NCBI GenBank assembly: GCA_023078685.1
Contig: JALGAS010000003.1
Location: 1,674,001-1,738,000, forward strand
From: Neopestalotiopsis rosae
Lineage: Eukaryota > Ascomycota > Sordariomycetes > Amphisphaeriales > Sporocadaceae
DNA: 64,000 nucleotides
Reading direction: 5' to 3'
Shown: positions 1-11,388 of the stretch, piece after piece
Layout of the letters: each line of letters starts with the position of its first letter
Numbering within the stretch: position 1 is the stretch's first letter
Program-made: the position numbers and the translations under genes
The notes under the pieces: model-generated
Seen by the model: the letters and a program-made list of their open reading frames with translations, nothing else
Databases searched by the model: none
What the model was told of the DNA's origin: nothing

Positions 1-341
1 TTCAAGACATGCGACCATCTTATCATAAGCAATGACGGACTGGCAATAGCAGACACAACAGCAAGATTTCGAGTGACGCTGAATATGGTTGACTGAATGT
101 TCATCATCCATCTCTATCATCCAGTAGTCATAGTGATTTTTGATAGCGCTTGTAGCTTCACATACCAATGACAAGATGATAATAGAGAGAGGCCTTGACC
201 TAGTAGATAAAATGCCATGACGTCTGTCGTTGGATCAGCCCCATCTGCACCTACAGACACAGAAATCTGTATTCGACTCCACCGCCAGAATAATATCTAC
301 AACTTGACATCACTGCCAATTTCTATCCTTCGACGCCCAAT
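1..341. other. left-edge upstream region, no gene seen
   Basis: No open frame of note. The last ~80 bases are pyrimidine-rich and end at the first ATG of the downstream gene, so this is probably its promoter and leader. Confidence 0.5.
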
Positions 342-1282
342 ATGCCACCGCGAGTTATCCTAATACGCCACGGCCAAGCCCTGCACAGTAAGTAGTGGTA
401 CCAAAGAGCCGCTGCAACCCCAGCTCAAGACGGCGCAAATCTCTGACTGACACTCTGCTAGATATTGATGATAAGTCCCCAGTCCTTACTTGATGACTGC
501 GCACGTGCGTCATGAAGGGGGTTCATTTCTTGCTGACATGACTACACATGACTGGACCTATGCAGATCCTGCCCTGACTTCAAAGGGAGAGGCACAGTGC
601 AAGCAGCTCGCCCTCGATATCCAGAACAAGTATGCATTTCCCAAGGAGGAGACCTTGATCGTGGTGAGCCCGCTCCGGCGGACGCTGCAGTCATATCATC
701 ACGGCCTCTCATGGCTGGCCGAGGAGGGCATACGGGTCGAACTCCGTGCCGAGTGGCAGGTAGGTCATTTTTTGTCTTGCTTTCTTACCCAAACCTGGAG
801 GGATGCCGTGAACGGACAAACAAAGAAAGAGGAAAAAAGTGAGAAGAAAAAAAAGACTGACGCGGCGGGGGTTCAACCTTTGGCTACTATTACAGGAGAC
901 CACAGCCAACCCATGTGATGTAGGGTCCGAGATCTCGGTCATCTCCAAGGAGTGGCCGCAGCTCGACTTTTCGCAGCTGGACCCCGTGTACCCGGCCAAG
1001 ACGGGGCTGTACGACGCCTCGCAGGAGTCGCTGCTGCGCCGGGCTCGCGTCGCGCGGCAGTGGCTGTTCCACCGGCCGGAGAAGTTCATCATCGTCATGA
1101 CGCACTCGGGCTTCATCCGGAGGGTCGTCCCGGACTGCGCAAAGTACGCCAACGCCGAGTACCGGACCTACGACTTCGCCACCGACGAGGACGAGGCGGA
1201 CGACGAGGGCAGGCCGTTCCGTCTCATTGAGCTCGAGGCCGTGCACCAGTCGCTGTCGACGCAGCAGCCATCGATTAAGTAA
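342..1282 (+). CDS. Histidine phosphatase / phosphoglycerate-mutase family protein, spliced
   Basis: The first exon, 342-387, encodes MPPRVILIRHGQALH, which contains the RHG phospho-acceptor motif of the histidine phosphatase superfamily. A later exon ending at 759 has the matching VSPLRRTLQ block. Intron 760-895 (gtaggt...tacag, phase 0) leads into 896-1282, which has the THSGF block with the second catalytic His, then a DPVYP segment and a poly-acidic stretch near the C-terminus. Family members hydrolyse small phosphorylated substrates or phosphoproteins; the substrate here cannot be told. The exon 1-2 join is unresolved. The best acceptor by sequence (ending 461) gives the expected Asn after His but meets a stop after about ten codons. 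Acceptors at 517 or 565 keep the frame but give an unusual or shortened segment. The C-terminal two-thirds is secure; the 5' structure is not. Confidence 0.75.
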
Positions 1283-3566
1283 CGATGGCGATTGCGTTAC
1301 AGGCAGAAGCGACTTGTGGCGGCCCCGAGGCAATCATAGTATTGCTGTCACAGAGCGTCCCCGTATGTCTGCAGATTCGAGGACCAGGAGAGAGACGGCA
1401 CAGTTCCGGACTCTCCTTGGCAGTCACAGGAATCTATACACTCCACGGACTTGGTGGCCAAGGCTTGCCATGCAAAACGTACGTGGAAGCAGGTATCATC
1501 TTGGAGACAAAGGATTTACAGATATTGGTCACAACATGCAGCAGCAGCAAGAGACTATATGGGTGTTTTTGTTTGTGTATGTAGCCGGTTAAAACCATGG
1601 GACACCGATACTTGGAAAAATATCTTCGGATACCCTCAAACGTACGGCTTATAGATCTTGCACATAAAATATAAAAAGCTGTAGCGACGGAAGAGGACGA
1701 TTCTACCAGCAAAGTATCGATATCGAATGTGCGTACGAATGTGAAGAAGAAAGGGAGAAAATTTTAGACCGCCAAAATTTTGGTGCGATTAAAGTCTAGA
1801 CTGGAGCCCGCCCACGGGCATTGCTAGCGTCCCACGCTAGGATCGTTTCTCCCATAGAACCTTGATGGGCAAAAGTCCAACATCAACATGAAGCCCGGTT
1901 GGGGCCAAATGCCGGATGCCACTCACGGTAGTGATGTGGGACAGTGGACTTTGCATTCGGAAAGATGTTTTAGTATTTTGCTTAGGGAGTATAGAGTGAT
2001 CTGAACTATTGTGATGTCTACGAGGTAACATACACAAAGGCTCGATAGGTAGGAGCAGCCACAGGAATGTCGAGCCTGACATGCAGGGTACTTGCTATAA
2101 TATCTCCTCGTGACACTTTGCGAATCCTACATAAGCACGCAAAGGTTGGAGAGTTCAAGCTGGGATCACACATAGTCAATGTGACGTCAGTCTTTTGACA
2201 TGCTGAAAATGGGCAGGAGGGCTGGTAATCGTGATGCCTGGCCGGCTCTTGACTACTACAATGCAAAATCCATGGCTGCGCATCGGGCGGTTCATCAGAT
2301 TATGTATCTTGCTGTGATGACGGCGTCTGCCTGTTGGTTCACTTGGCTAGGAAATGCCGATGCGATGTATACCTGAACACTTGATGGTAGCACGTAGCCC
2401 TCCTTGGGGTTCGAGTCTCGAGATTGGACGCTTCTCATTATGAGCACAAGACATCATCTGTCGTGACAACACCTTTATATAGTTAATCTTGACCAGGTCC
2501 GTGAGGAGGAGGAGGAGCGCCGCGTGTCGTTAGATGATGTGCATCTCGCTACAAGGCGTAACGCAAGCTCGACTTGGTCTCGTGAGCATGTATCGTTTTC
2601 ACAGGCCAAATCCTCCTACACTGCTTTGACTGCCTATGCTGAGAGACTCGTTCGTCGCCTTAGCCACGCTGTAGCGCTGGTCGTGTCGTTTTGGCTACAC
2701 GTGTATTTGAGGTGCATTGTCATTCGCCAGCAGCGATTCGAAAGTTTCGTCCCAACTTGGCGCAAACTTGGGGTTCAGCTGCACCCAAGGCAACCCAAGC
2801 AGCATGCACGGCGGCACAGGATCAGTACCTGCAGGCAACCGTCTCACCGAAAAGGCCCAATCATTAGGGAACGTGACTCTTGCTGGCGGTGTCTGTAGCC
2901 TCTCTTCAATGTTGACGTGCGGGCCTACGGTAGAGCCCGCTGTGGATGACTCCGACTTATTCTTTTCTTTCATTAAGCAGAAAGTGCCCAGTGTCGCGTG
3001 CCTTTACTTTCTTTCTTGTCTGCTAATAAGCTCTGGGACGTGTCGTTGTTTTATTTCCTCCACAAATTGCCCGACTCTTCTTTTTGATCTTTTGGTTGGG
3101 AGACATCATTCCGTAATTGCCGGCCAGTGGACCAGTACAATTCACACACGGCACTCGTACCGAGGCGCTGGAGCCCCCGAGAGACCCCTGCCCTGCCTGC
3201 AGTCAGCGCTGACGTGACGCGATTGACTGCTGGCTGAAAAGAAAACCCTTGCTGCAAGGCCACGCCGCGCTGAAGATCGCAGGTTGGGTTGCTAGGTTGC
3301 GCTTGTACTAATTGTTGGTTTTCCATGACAAGAGGGAACACAAGAAAAATTCCAAGGCGCGCCAGAACAATTTCTACGTCACACTCAATATTTCCTCCGG
3401 CCATCATCCAGACTACTACTTCGACGCCCACTGCACAGTAGTACAGTCGCTTTTTTCTACGAAGCCCTCGAAGCCATACCGATTCGCCTGCACAATTGTT
3501 GAGGAGATTGGGCTAGAATTTCGTCCTTCCATGCGTGTGCGGTAGACTGGAGGCGCGCAGCAGAAA
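1283..3566. other. intergenic region, no supported gene
   Basis: It separates two same-strand genes. It holds a TATA-like tttatatag at 2473-2481, a short GAG repeat near 2502-2519 and pyrimidine-rich DNA before the endopolyphosphatase start. An open frame at 2717-3217 has no ATG at its start and no family resemblance, so it is not called. Confidence 0.5.
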
Positions 3567-6008
3567 ATGGAGCTCCGGGGTGTGCTAATTCTGGCAGCAG
3601 CTGTTCTGCCGGCTGTCGTCATCGCCGCTCCATTGGAGGCAGCACAGCATGTAATAGACTTGCACACCAGCAGCTCAGGAGGGTCTGAAGACGGATCTGT
3701 CACAGCATCGCCGCCGCCGCGAAAACTTCACGGTCGGTTCCTGCATATAACAGGTGCGTTACATTCCGTGTCCCAACACCCGCAATGATGCAGGCCGGAT
3801 AGACTAACCCCTCAATTCTCCCGTGGTCCAGATTTCCATCCAGACAGCCATTACAAAACCCACACATCTACTGAAGCTGGATACGCATGTCATCGCGGCA
3901 AAGGCCCAGCTGGATACTATGGCGCAGAGACTTCCGATTGCGACACGCCGCATTCGCTGGTCAATTCAACTTTCGATTGGATCGATGAGCACTTGAAGGA
4001 CAATATCGACTTCATAATATGGACGGGCGATTCCGCGCGCCACGACAGTGACGACAAGTATGACCGAAGCGAAAAGGATGTCATCAAGAGCAATCGCATG
4101 ATTGCCGACAAGTTTGTTAGCCACCTTTCGGATTCATCTGGTCTCACAATACCCATCATTCCCACCTTTGGCAACAATGACATTCTTCCACACAACATCA
4201 TGGTGGGGGGTCCCAGCAAATGGCTTAAGCGGTACACGGATATCTGGAAGTCATTCATCCCAGAGTCTCAACGTCACACTTTCGAATTGGGCGGTTGGTT
4301 CTACACTGAGGTTATTCCCAACAAGCTGGCAGTTTTCAGCTTAAACACCCTCTATTTCTTCAATCGCAATGCCGGAGTCGATGATTGCATTCATCCTTCC
4401 GAACCCGGATTCAAGCAGATGGAATGGTTGCGTATCCAGCTGCAGTTTTTGCGCAATCGGGGAATGAAGGCCATTTTGATGGGTCATGTCCCACCTGCAA
4501 GGACTGCCGGCAAGGAGAACTGGGACGAGACCTGTTGGCAGAAGTACACGCTATGGCTTCAACAATATCGCGACGTTGTTGTTGGCTCTTTGTATGGTCA
4601 CATGAACATTGATCACTTCTTCCTTCAGGATACCCGGGACATCAATCTCAACTATTTCCAGACCAGTAGCGCAGAATACAAAAACTACGTCAAGGAGAAG
4701 AAGCATCATAAAAAGGAGCCCAAAGTCCATACTGCGGGCAAAGTCAACCAAGAAGGCTTCTACATTCGATCGGGTGCCGATTACTTGGCCGACTTGCGCA
4801 AAGATTGGTCCAAGTTACCCAGGGCTGCCATCCACGCCTTGAGTGACGAGGATTTCGAGAATTTGAGTGAAGAGGATCTCGAGACTTTGAGTGAAGAGGA
4901 TCTCGAGGCTGAGGGCAAGAAGAACAAGAAGAAGAAGAACAAGGACAAAAAGAAGGGAAAGAAGCCGAAGAAGCATCCTCTGGGCAGTGAATGGGCGGAG
5001 CGTTACCAACTTTCCTTGGTCAGTCCCAGTATTGTGCCAAATTATTTCCCTACTCTGCGGGTGTTCGAATACAACATTACTGGCATGGAGGACTCGCCTA
5101 CCTGGAGAGACGTCATTCGCGACAGCAAGCCAGGGCATGGCGAAACAACGGCCATCGAGATGGAAGACGTGGATTTCGAGATTGAGAAGAAAAAGCACAA
5201 GAAAAAGAAGGGCAAAAAGGGCAAGGGGAAACCCGAAAAGGACCCGTACCTAATCGTACCGGAACCTCCATCGCCAGCGGCGCTTCCTGGACCAGCATAT
5301 TCTCCACAGCCCTTGACCTTGATGGGCTACACGCAATACTTTGCCAACTTGACCTATCTCAATAATGATGCTCACGATTTCATCAAGAATGACGCCCCAG
5401 CCGAGCTGGACAGCCAGTCGACTGGCGATGAGCTGCAGCTGGACCAAAACCTTGAGGGACCGGATTTCTCACCCGAGCGCTGGAATGAGGGCGTCCACAA
5501 GGGCAAGAAGCCTGGCCACAAGCCCAAGCCGAGACCATTTCAATTCGACGTTGAGTACAGTACATTTGACGACGAGATCTATAAGCTCAAGGACTTGACG
5601 GTTAGCAACATGTTGAAGCTGGCCTATCGGATTGGTCAATTTGGCAAAAAGAATCCTAAGGCTTTGATCAACGACTTTTCTGATGAGGCATTGGATGAGA
5701 TCGAGGCATCTAAGCTTGTTCAGCAGCATGAAGCCGACGAGGATGGGGAGCTGGACGAAAGCGAGGATGATGATGACGAGGATACAGACAATGATTCTGA
5801 TGATGATGAGACGGATGCCGACTCTGATGACGATAGTGAGCTTGAGTCCGAATCAAAGGACAAAAAGAAGAAGAAGGGAAAGGGCAAGAAGGGAAAGAAG
5901 GGTAAGAAAGGCAAGAAGAAGCCCAAGAGCAAGAACAAGGTCTGGTTGCACTTTCTGCGTCATGCCTTTGTATCGACAGCATCTGAAAAAGATCTGAAGA
6001 AGGTGTAG
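3567..6008 (+). CDS. ppn1: Vacuolar endopolyphosphatase (PPN1 family metallophosphatase)
   Basis: Exons 3567-3753 and 3832-6008 with a 78-nt intron give 787 residues. PPN1 enzymes cut long inorganic polyphosphate chains internally in the vacuole using two metal ions. The N-terminus (residues ~5-21) is hydrophobic and fits the signal anchor of the yeast type II membrane protein. The calcineurin-like core shows, in order, DFH at 63-65 (created by the splice), GDSARH at 128-133, GNND at 176-179, GH at 280-281 and GH at 318-319, which covers the usual metal-binding set. The rest is unusual. Three 8-residue LSxEDxE repeats (from residue 399) run into a lysine-rich stretch, a second Lys-rich stretch follows near 450-465, and residues ~699-764 are a long Asp/Glu/Ser run followed by a Lys/Gly run. 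The enzyme class is secure; the function of the charged tails is inference. Confidence 0.93.
4839..4910 (+). repeat. Three tandem 24-bp coding repeats in the endopolyphosphatase
   Basis: Units at 4839-4862, 4863-4886 and 4887-4910 each encode LS-D/E-ED-F/L-E-x. Units 2 and 3 differ only near their ends, which suggests a recent slip or duplication, while unit 1 has diverged further. The repeat lies between the catalytic core and a Lys-rich tract. Confidence 0.9.
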
Positions 6009-6703
6009 GGTATGCATTGCATCAGGCGTTCTGGAATTTTCATGATCATTGCAGCATATAAGGGAGTCATTGGGTATACGGACAAAGTCTCGGGGCAGTT
6101 TGGCTCGGGGGAGTAGCATTGCAAGGCGTTCAGGGGGCTGGCCGATTACTGGCCTGTTTGTTGCATTTTTCTCTGGCGTGGATTGTGTTTACTCGTTGGA
6201 TATAATGAGTCAAGCTCATTATTTTGTCACAAGAAGACTCACTTATATAATAGAATGGAATGAAACACTGCCACATTCTGGCATATCGAATCTAGCCCTT
6301 CTGTTGAGATTGAGACTGAGAATGGACTTGAATTATAATAATCTCGATTGACTTCAATTTGTATTTCGGTCTGTCTTTTAGAATATCTCAGATAAGCCCA
6401 ATGGTGAATGGATCTCAAATGTTTCACGGTAATAATAATAACATGATATGACATTGGAGTGGTTCGTATGGTTACGTGCTTTCTCTATCTAGCACAGGCC
6501 AAGGCTAGCTGGCAGACAGCTGTCAGCCTGTCTCTCGCCGTGCCCCTCCTCCCACTCCGAGTCGGGTCCCACTACCCACTGCAATCTGTGAGTCAAGCGC
6601 GGGTTGGGCAAGCTGTGACTCGACAAAATTCCTGCAGCAAAGCCAGACGCCAGCCAGTATAGCAGCAGAGCCCAGCCTGTATATTTGCTGCTTCGCCAGA
6701 TGA
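6009..6703. other. intergenic region between ppn1 and the ValRS gene
   Basis: Tandem 3'-to-5' spacer. AT-rich TATA-like stretches occur at ~6197 (gatataatg) and ~6243 (tatataatag). No gene is seen. Confidence 0.5.
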
Positions 6704-6823
6704 CCCGCACAGCTGTTTAGATTCTACCATCGCAACACCGCCAAGTTGTCTAGACCAATTCTCCGAGCACTCTGGGTGCGCAGGTCGCCATTCAGGACAA
6801 ATCTTCCCTTCACATACGCTGCA
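6704..6823 (+). other. Candidate near-cognate-initiated mitochondrial presequence of ValRS
   Basis: The ValRS frame stays open upstream of its ATG back to a TGA at 6701-6703. It contains no ATG, but has a CTG at 6713 and a TTG at 6746 with A at -3. From the TTG the 26 added residues include five Arg, hydrophobic residues, Ser and Thr, and no Asp or Glu, as in a matrix-targeting peptide. The whole 40-codon stretch is also free of acidic residues. Fungal ValRS and several other synthetases are known to supply both cytosol and mitochondria from one gene, sometimes from non-AUG starts. That it is translated here is inference. Confidence 0.55.
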
Positions 6824-9800
6824 ATGGCTACAAACAGTGGTCGTGGTAACCCAAGTACGTCTGTCCTGTCTCTACCATACATGTCGGGCCACCACCTTTA
6901 CCCCGCCATGATATTCTTGTGTCCTGTTCTTCTCAATGTGTTTACAACTGTTGCTGACCATTGTCTTCTTCAATTCACACAGTCGGTGCGACCGAGGGTC
7001 CAAGCAAGGTCGGCGAGGGTGCGCCCCCTCCGGTCTCCAAGGATGTCAAGGACGCCGTGACTGCTGGGCAGACGGACAGCACTGGTGTACATGCTGCTGG
7101 CCAGGACGCGACCACGGCCCCAGCTGAGACCAAGGTCAAGTCGGCAAAGGAGTGTATGTCCTGAATAGAAACCCAATTCAAGCGTCTAGATTGACATTGC
7201 CCAATACTGAACTTCATCGTAGTAGAGAGGGAGCGCAAGAAGGCCGAGAAGAACGCCAAATTTGCTGAGAAGCAAAAGGCCAAGGCCGAGGCACAGGCCC
7301 AGCAAGCTGCTAGCAAGCCGAAGAAGGAGAAGGCTCCGAAGCCCGTCGAGGAGCCGCTGCCCGAGTACGTCGAAGATACCCCGGTCGGCGAGAAGAAGCG
7401 ACTCAAGTCCCTCGACGATCCCCAATTCAAGGCCTACAACCCCGTCGCCGTCGAGAGCGCATGGTACGAGTGGTGGGAGAAGGAAGGCTTCTTCAAGCCT
7501 CAGTTCAAGGCCGATGGCACCGTCAAAGATGAAGGCCACTTCACAATCGTCATCCCCCCGCCCAACGTTACGGGTGCTCTGCACATGGGTCACGCCCTTG
7601 GCAACTCTCTCCAGGATACCATGATTCGATGGGCCCGTATGCACGGAAAGACCACTCTCTGGCTGCCCGGTTGTGATCACGCCGGTATTGCCACCCAATC
7701 CGTTGTCGAGAAGCGCCTGAAGAAGGTTGAGGGCAAGACTCGTCATGATCTCGGCAGAAAGGACTTCATTGACCTCGTTTGGAAGTGGAAGGATGAATAC
7801 CATGCTAAGATCAACAAGGCCCAGAGGAAAATGGGTGGCTCGACCGACTGGAGCAGAGAGGCCTTCACCATGGACGAGAACTTGTCAGCCGCCGTCGCCG
7901 AGACTTTCGTCAAGCTTCACGAGGAGGGTATCATCTACAGAGCCAATCGTCTGGTCAACTGGAGTACCGAGCTGACCACTGCTCTGTCTAACCTTGAGGT
8001 CATCAACAAGGAGCTGCCTGGCAGGACCTTGATTGAGGTTCCGGGCTACAAGAGCAAGATCGAGTTCGGTGTCATTGTCCACTTCAAGTATCCCATCGAA
8101 GGAACCGACGAGACTATCGAGGTTGCCACTACTCGTGTTGAGACCATGCTTGGAGATACTGGTATCGCAGTCCACCCCGACGATGAGAGATACAAGCACC
8201 TCGTTGGCAAGAACGCCGTCCACCCCTTCATTCCGGGCCGGCTCATGCCCATTGTTGCCGACACATATGTTGAGAAAGAGTTTGGTACCGGTGCTGTCAA
8301 GATTACGCCTGCTCACGACCCCAACGATTTCGCCCTTGGACAAAGACACAATCTCAAGTTCATCAACATTCTCACTGATAATGGTTTGATGAACGAGAAT
8401 GCTGGTCCTTACGAGGGCCAGAAGCGCTTCGATGTGAGATACTCCATCCAGGATGCTCTCAAGGAGAAGGGCTTGTATGTGGACAAGAAGGACAACGCCA
8501 TGACTGTGCCAATCTGTGAGCGATCAGGTGATGTTATTGAGCCTTTGCTCAAGCCGCAGTGGTGGATGAGGATGAAGGAGCTTGCCGAGCCCGCTATTGA
8601 GGTTGTGAGAAACGGCAGAATAAAGATCAAGCCCGAGACTGCCGAGAGAAGCTACTTCAGATGGATGGAGAACATCAACGATTGGTGTCTGTCCCGTCAG
8701 CTCTGGTGGGGCCACCAATGCCCTGTCTACTTTGCCCAGGTTGAGGGTGAGAAGAACGATGAGGCGAACGGCGAGATGTGGTTCAGTGGCCGAACAGAGG
8801 AGGAGGCACGTGCAAAGGCCGAGAAGAAGCTTGCAGGGAAGAAGTTCACATTGAAGAGGGATGAGGATGTGTTGGACACGTGGTTCAGCTCTGGTCTCTG
8901 GCCTTTCTCGACTCTCGGATGGCCCAACAAGACCCCGGACCTTACCAACTTGTATCCCACATCCGTGCTCGAGACTGGATGGGACATTCTGTTCTTCTGG
9001 ATTGCTAGAATGATCATGCTCGGCCTCAAGATGGTTGGTGACATTCCCTTCAAGGAGGTCTACTGCCACTCGCTTGTCCGTGACTCTGAGGGTCGCAAGA
9101 TGAGTAAATCTCTCGGAAACGTCATTGACCCTCTTGACGTTATTCGAGGTATCCCCTTGGACGGCCTCAACAAGAAGCTGTTGGAGGGTAACCTGAAGGA
9201 CAGTGAAGTCGAGAAGGCCACCAAATACCAGAAGACGGCCTTCCCTGACGGTATTCCTGACTGCGGTGCTGATGCTCTCCGCTTCTGCATGGTCAACTAT
9301 ACTACTGGTGGTGGTGATATCAACTTTGACATCAAGGTTATGCACGCATACCGCCGCTTCTGTAACAAGCTGTACCAGGCCACAAAGTACGTCCTGGGCA
9401 AGCTTAACGAGAACTACACGCCTCCAAGCTCGGGCAAGCTGACTGGCAAGGAATCGCTTGCTGAGCAGTGGATTCTCCACCAGATGAACCAGGCCGTTAA
9501 AGCTGTCAACCAGGCCGTGCCCGACCGAGAGTTCAACACTGCAACTACCACCATCTACACTTACTGGTACAACCATCTCTGTGATGTCTTCATTGAGAAC
9601 TCCAAGGCCATCATTCAGGACGGCGCAGAAGAGGAGAAACGTTCTGCTGTCAACACCTTGTACACGGCTCTGGACAATGGTCTCAAGCTGATGCACCCCT
9701 TCATGCCATTCCTTACTGAGGAACTATGGCAGCGACTTCCTCGACGACAGGGCGATGAGACTCGATCGATTATGATCGCCAAGTACCCCGTGTACGAGGC

Positions 9801-10368
9801 TGAATTGGACAACCCGGCCGCTGCTGCTGCTTACGAGCTTGTCCTCGGATCATCCAAGGGTATCCGTTCACTCATGGCTGAATACGCCCTCAAGGATGAG
9901 GCAAAGGGTAAGTTTGTTCTTCATTTGATGTGAGAGACTACAGCACTAACGAATCTTGCAGTCTTTGTTCAGACCTATGATGAGACCGCTCACAAGACCG
10001 CCGTTGAGCAGGTGCAGTCCATCAAGTCTCTCAGTGGAAAGGGCGTCACAAACATCGAGGTCCTATCTGGCTCTGAGGCCAGACCCGTCGGCTGTGTTGC
10101 TTATCCCGTCTCCAGCGCTGTCACTGTCTTCCTGCACGTGAAGGGTCGTGTCGATATTGATGGCGAGATTGACAAGGCCAACAAGAAGCTGCAAAAGACA
10201 AAGGCGGCGATCCAGAAGCAGGAGAAGCTTCTGAACGATACCGCCTATCAGCAAAAGGCGAGCGAGACCCTGCAAGAGCAGGACCGCAAGAAGCTCGCGG
10301 ATCTCCAGAGCGAGGCCAACGGCTTCGAGGGTACCATCAAGCAGTTTGAGGGTCTCAAGCTTGAGTAA
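6824..10368 (+). CDS. vas1: Valyl-tRNA synthetase (class I), cytosolic and probably mitochondrial
   Basis: Exons 6824-6854, 6983-7153, 7223-9907 and 9962-10368 join in frame to 1097 residues, close to yeast Vas1. The enzyme charges tRNA-Val with valine. The N-terminal ~120 residues are a low-complexity, Lys/Glu/Ala-rich extension typical of eukaryotic ValRS. The class I core has the HIGH-type motif HMGH at 188-191 after PPPNVTG, the editing domain in the middle, and KMSKS at 693-697. The anticodon-binding region follows, and a Lys/Glu/Gln-rich coiled coil (about residues 1025-1097) ends the protein, as in known ValRS. The ATG at 6824 is the first in frame and is followed by an intron after ten codons, which is common in fungal housekeeping genes. 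The open frame continues upstream without an ATG (see the separate entry). No second ValRS gene is visible in the window. Confidence 0.96.
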
Positions 10369-11160
10369 ATCAATCATGGTCATGATGTGTCTGATGTACC
10401 CGAGTCATCATTTGCAAGTCCTCATCGCCAAAGATCTGTAATAGAGCTTGTGTAGACCGGGACAAAAAGAAAAGGAAATGAAGGATAAATCAAGATGAAA
10501 TAAAGTAAATAATCCAAAACATGAAAGTGCACATCTATCTCCTTGGCTCATGCATGTGAACTACATTGTACCTATGCTTCAACAAGTTTGTGTCTCAAGT
10601 TTCAAGTGGTTAGCAAGTAATGCTGTGTTTTTGTTTTTGCACCAAGGCACTTTATGAAAACCCGGGCTCAAGCACCGAGCGCAGAGATACTCCGTATTAT
10701 TACCTTACATGAGACATAGGAGTCATGAGGGCAGAGAACATGTCACGAGGATATCATCAAGTCTTTCAGTTTGTTTTCCAGATTTTTTATTCGGCTGCGA
10801 ACTCGTGGTCTACATACAGAGACGATGAAAATAGAGAGGAAACCACGAGCCAACGAGTTTTGTTGACCGATACCGTGCACCTGTCGTGCACAATTAGGTG
10901 CTAGATATCTAGCCATGTCTTCCTCATGCATCAAGATTCGTTTGCCTATTCCCTAAATCGTCACTGGTTCATGCAGTAACGCCAGCAGAGAAATAGCAAG
11001 AAAAAACTCCCCCCACCAGTCTATCGTGATCCCCTCTCAAAGTGCTCCGCCAGGACAACGTTTGGAAATTGGCGCTGTATTCCCTATGCAACGAGCAAAC
11101 AAAGACAGACAACTTTTGTGTGAACAAGAAAGGCGTTATTGAAAGGTGTGTTTTTTTTTT
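10369..11160. other. convergent spacer between ValRS and eIF4A
   Basis: Both flanking genes end here, so it holds two 3' UTRs and terminators. A poly-T run lies next to the eIF4A stop codon (11147-11162). No gene is seen. Confidence 0.6.
10499..10504 (+). terminator. AATAAA polyadenylation-like signal for ValRS
   Basis: Canonical hexamer about 130 nt after the ValRS stop codon, on the sense strand, in AT-rich context. Fungal poly(A) signals are loose, so this is suggestive only. Confidence 0.4.
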
Positions 11161-11356
11161 TTAGATGAGGTCAGCGACGTTCATGGGCATCTCCTCAATC
11201 TGGGTGCTGTAGAATTGTTCGATCTCTCTCATCATGCGGACATCGTCAGCAGTGACGAAGTTGATGGAGACACCCTTTCGGCCGAAACGACCACCACGAC
11301 CGATACGGTGGATGTAGTTCTCGCGGTTGGCGGGAAGGTCGTAGTTGATGACCAGG

Positions 11357-11388
<32 letters not shown>

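Noticed and set aside
2404..2424. GGTTCGAGTC resembling a tRNA B box
   Set aside because: The flanks do not form a T stem, and no A box or acceptor stem was found at the right distance.
2717..3217. 166-codon plus-strand frame upstream of ppn1
   Set aside because: No ATG at its start, no signal peptide or domain, and overlapping frames on both strands.
8524..9696. 390-codon antisense open frame over the ValRS exon
   Set aside because: It is the reverse shadow of a strongly codon-biased gene, has no domain, and lies fully inside conserved synthetase coding sequence.
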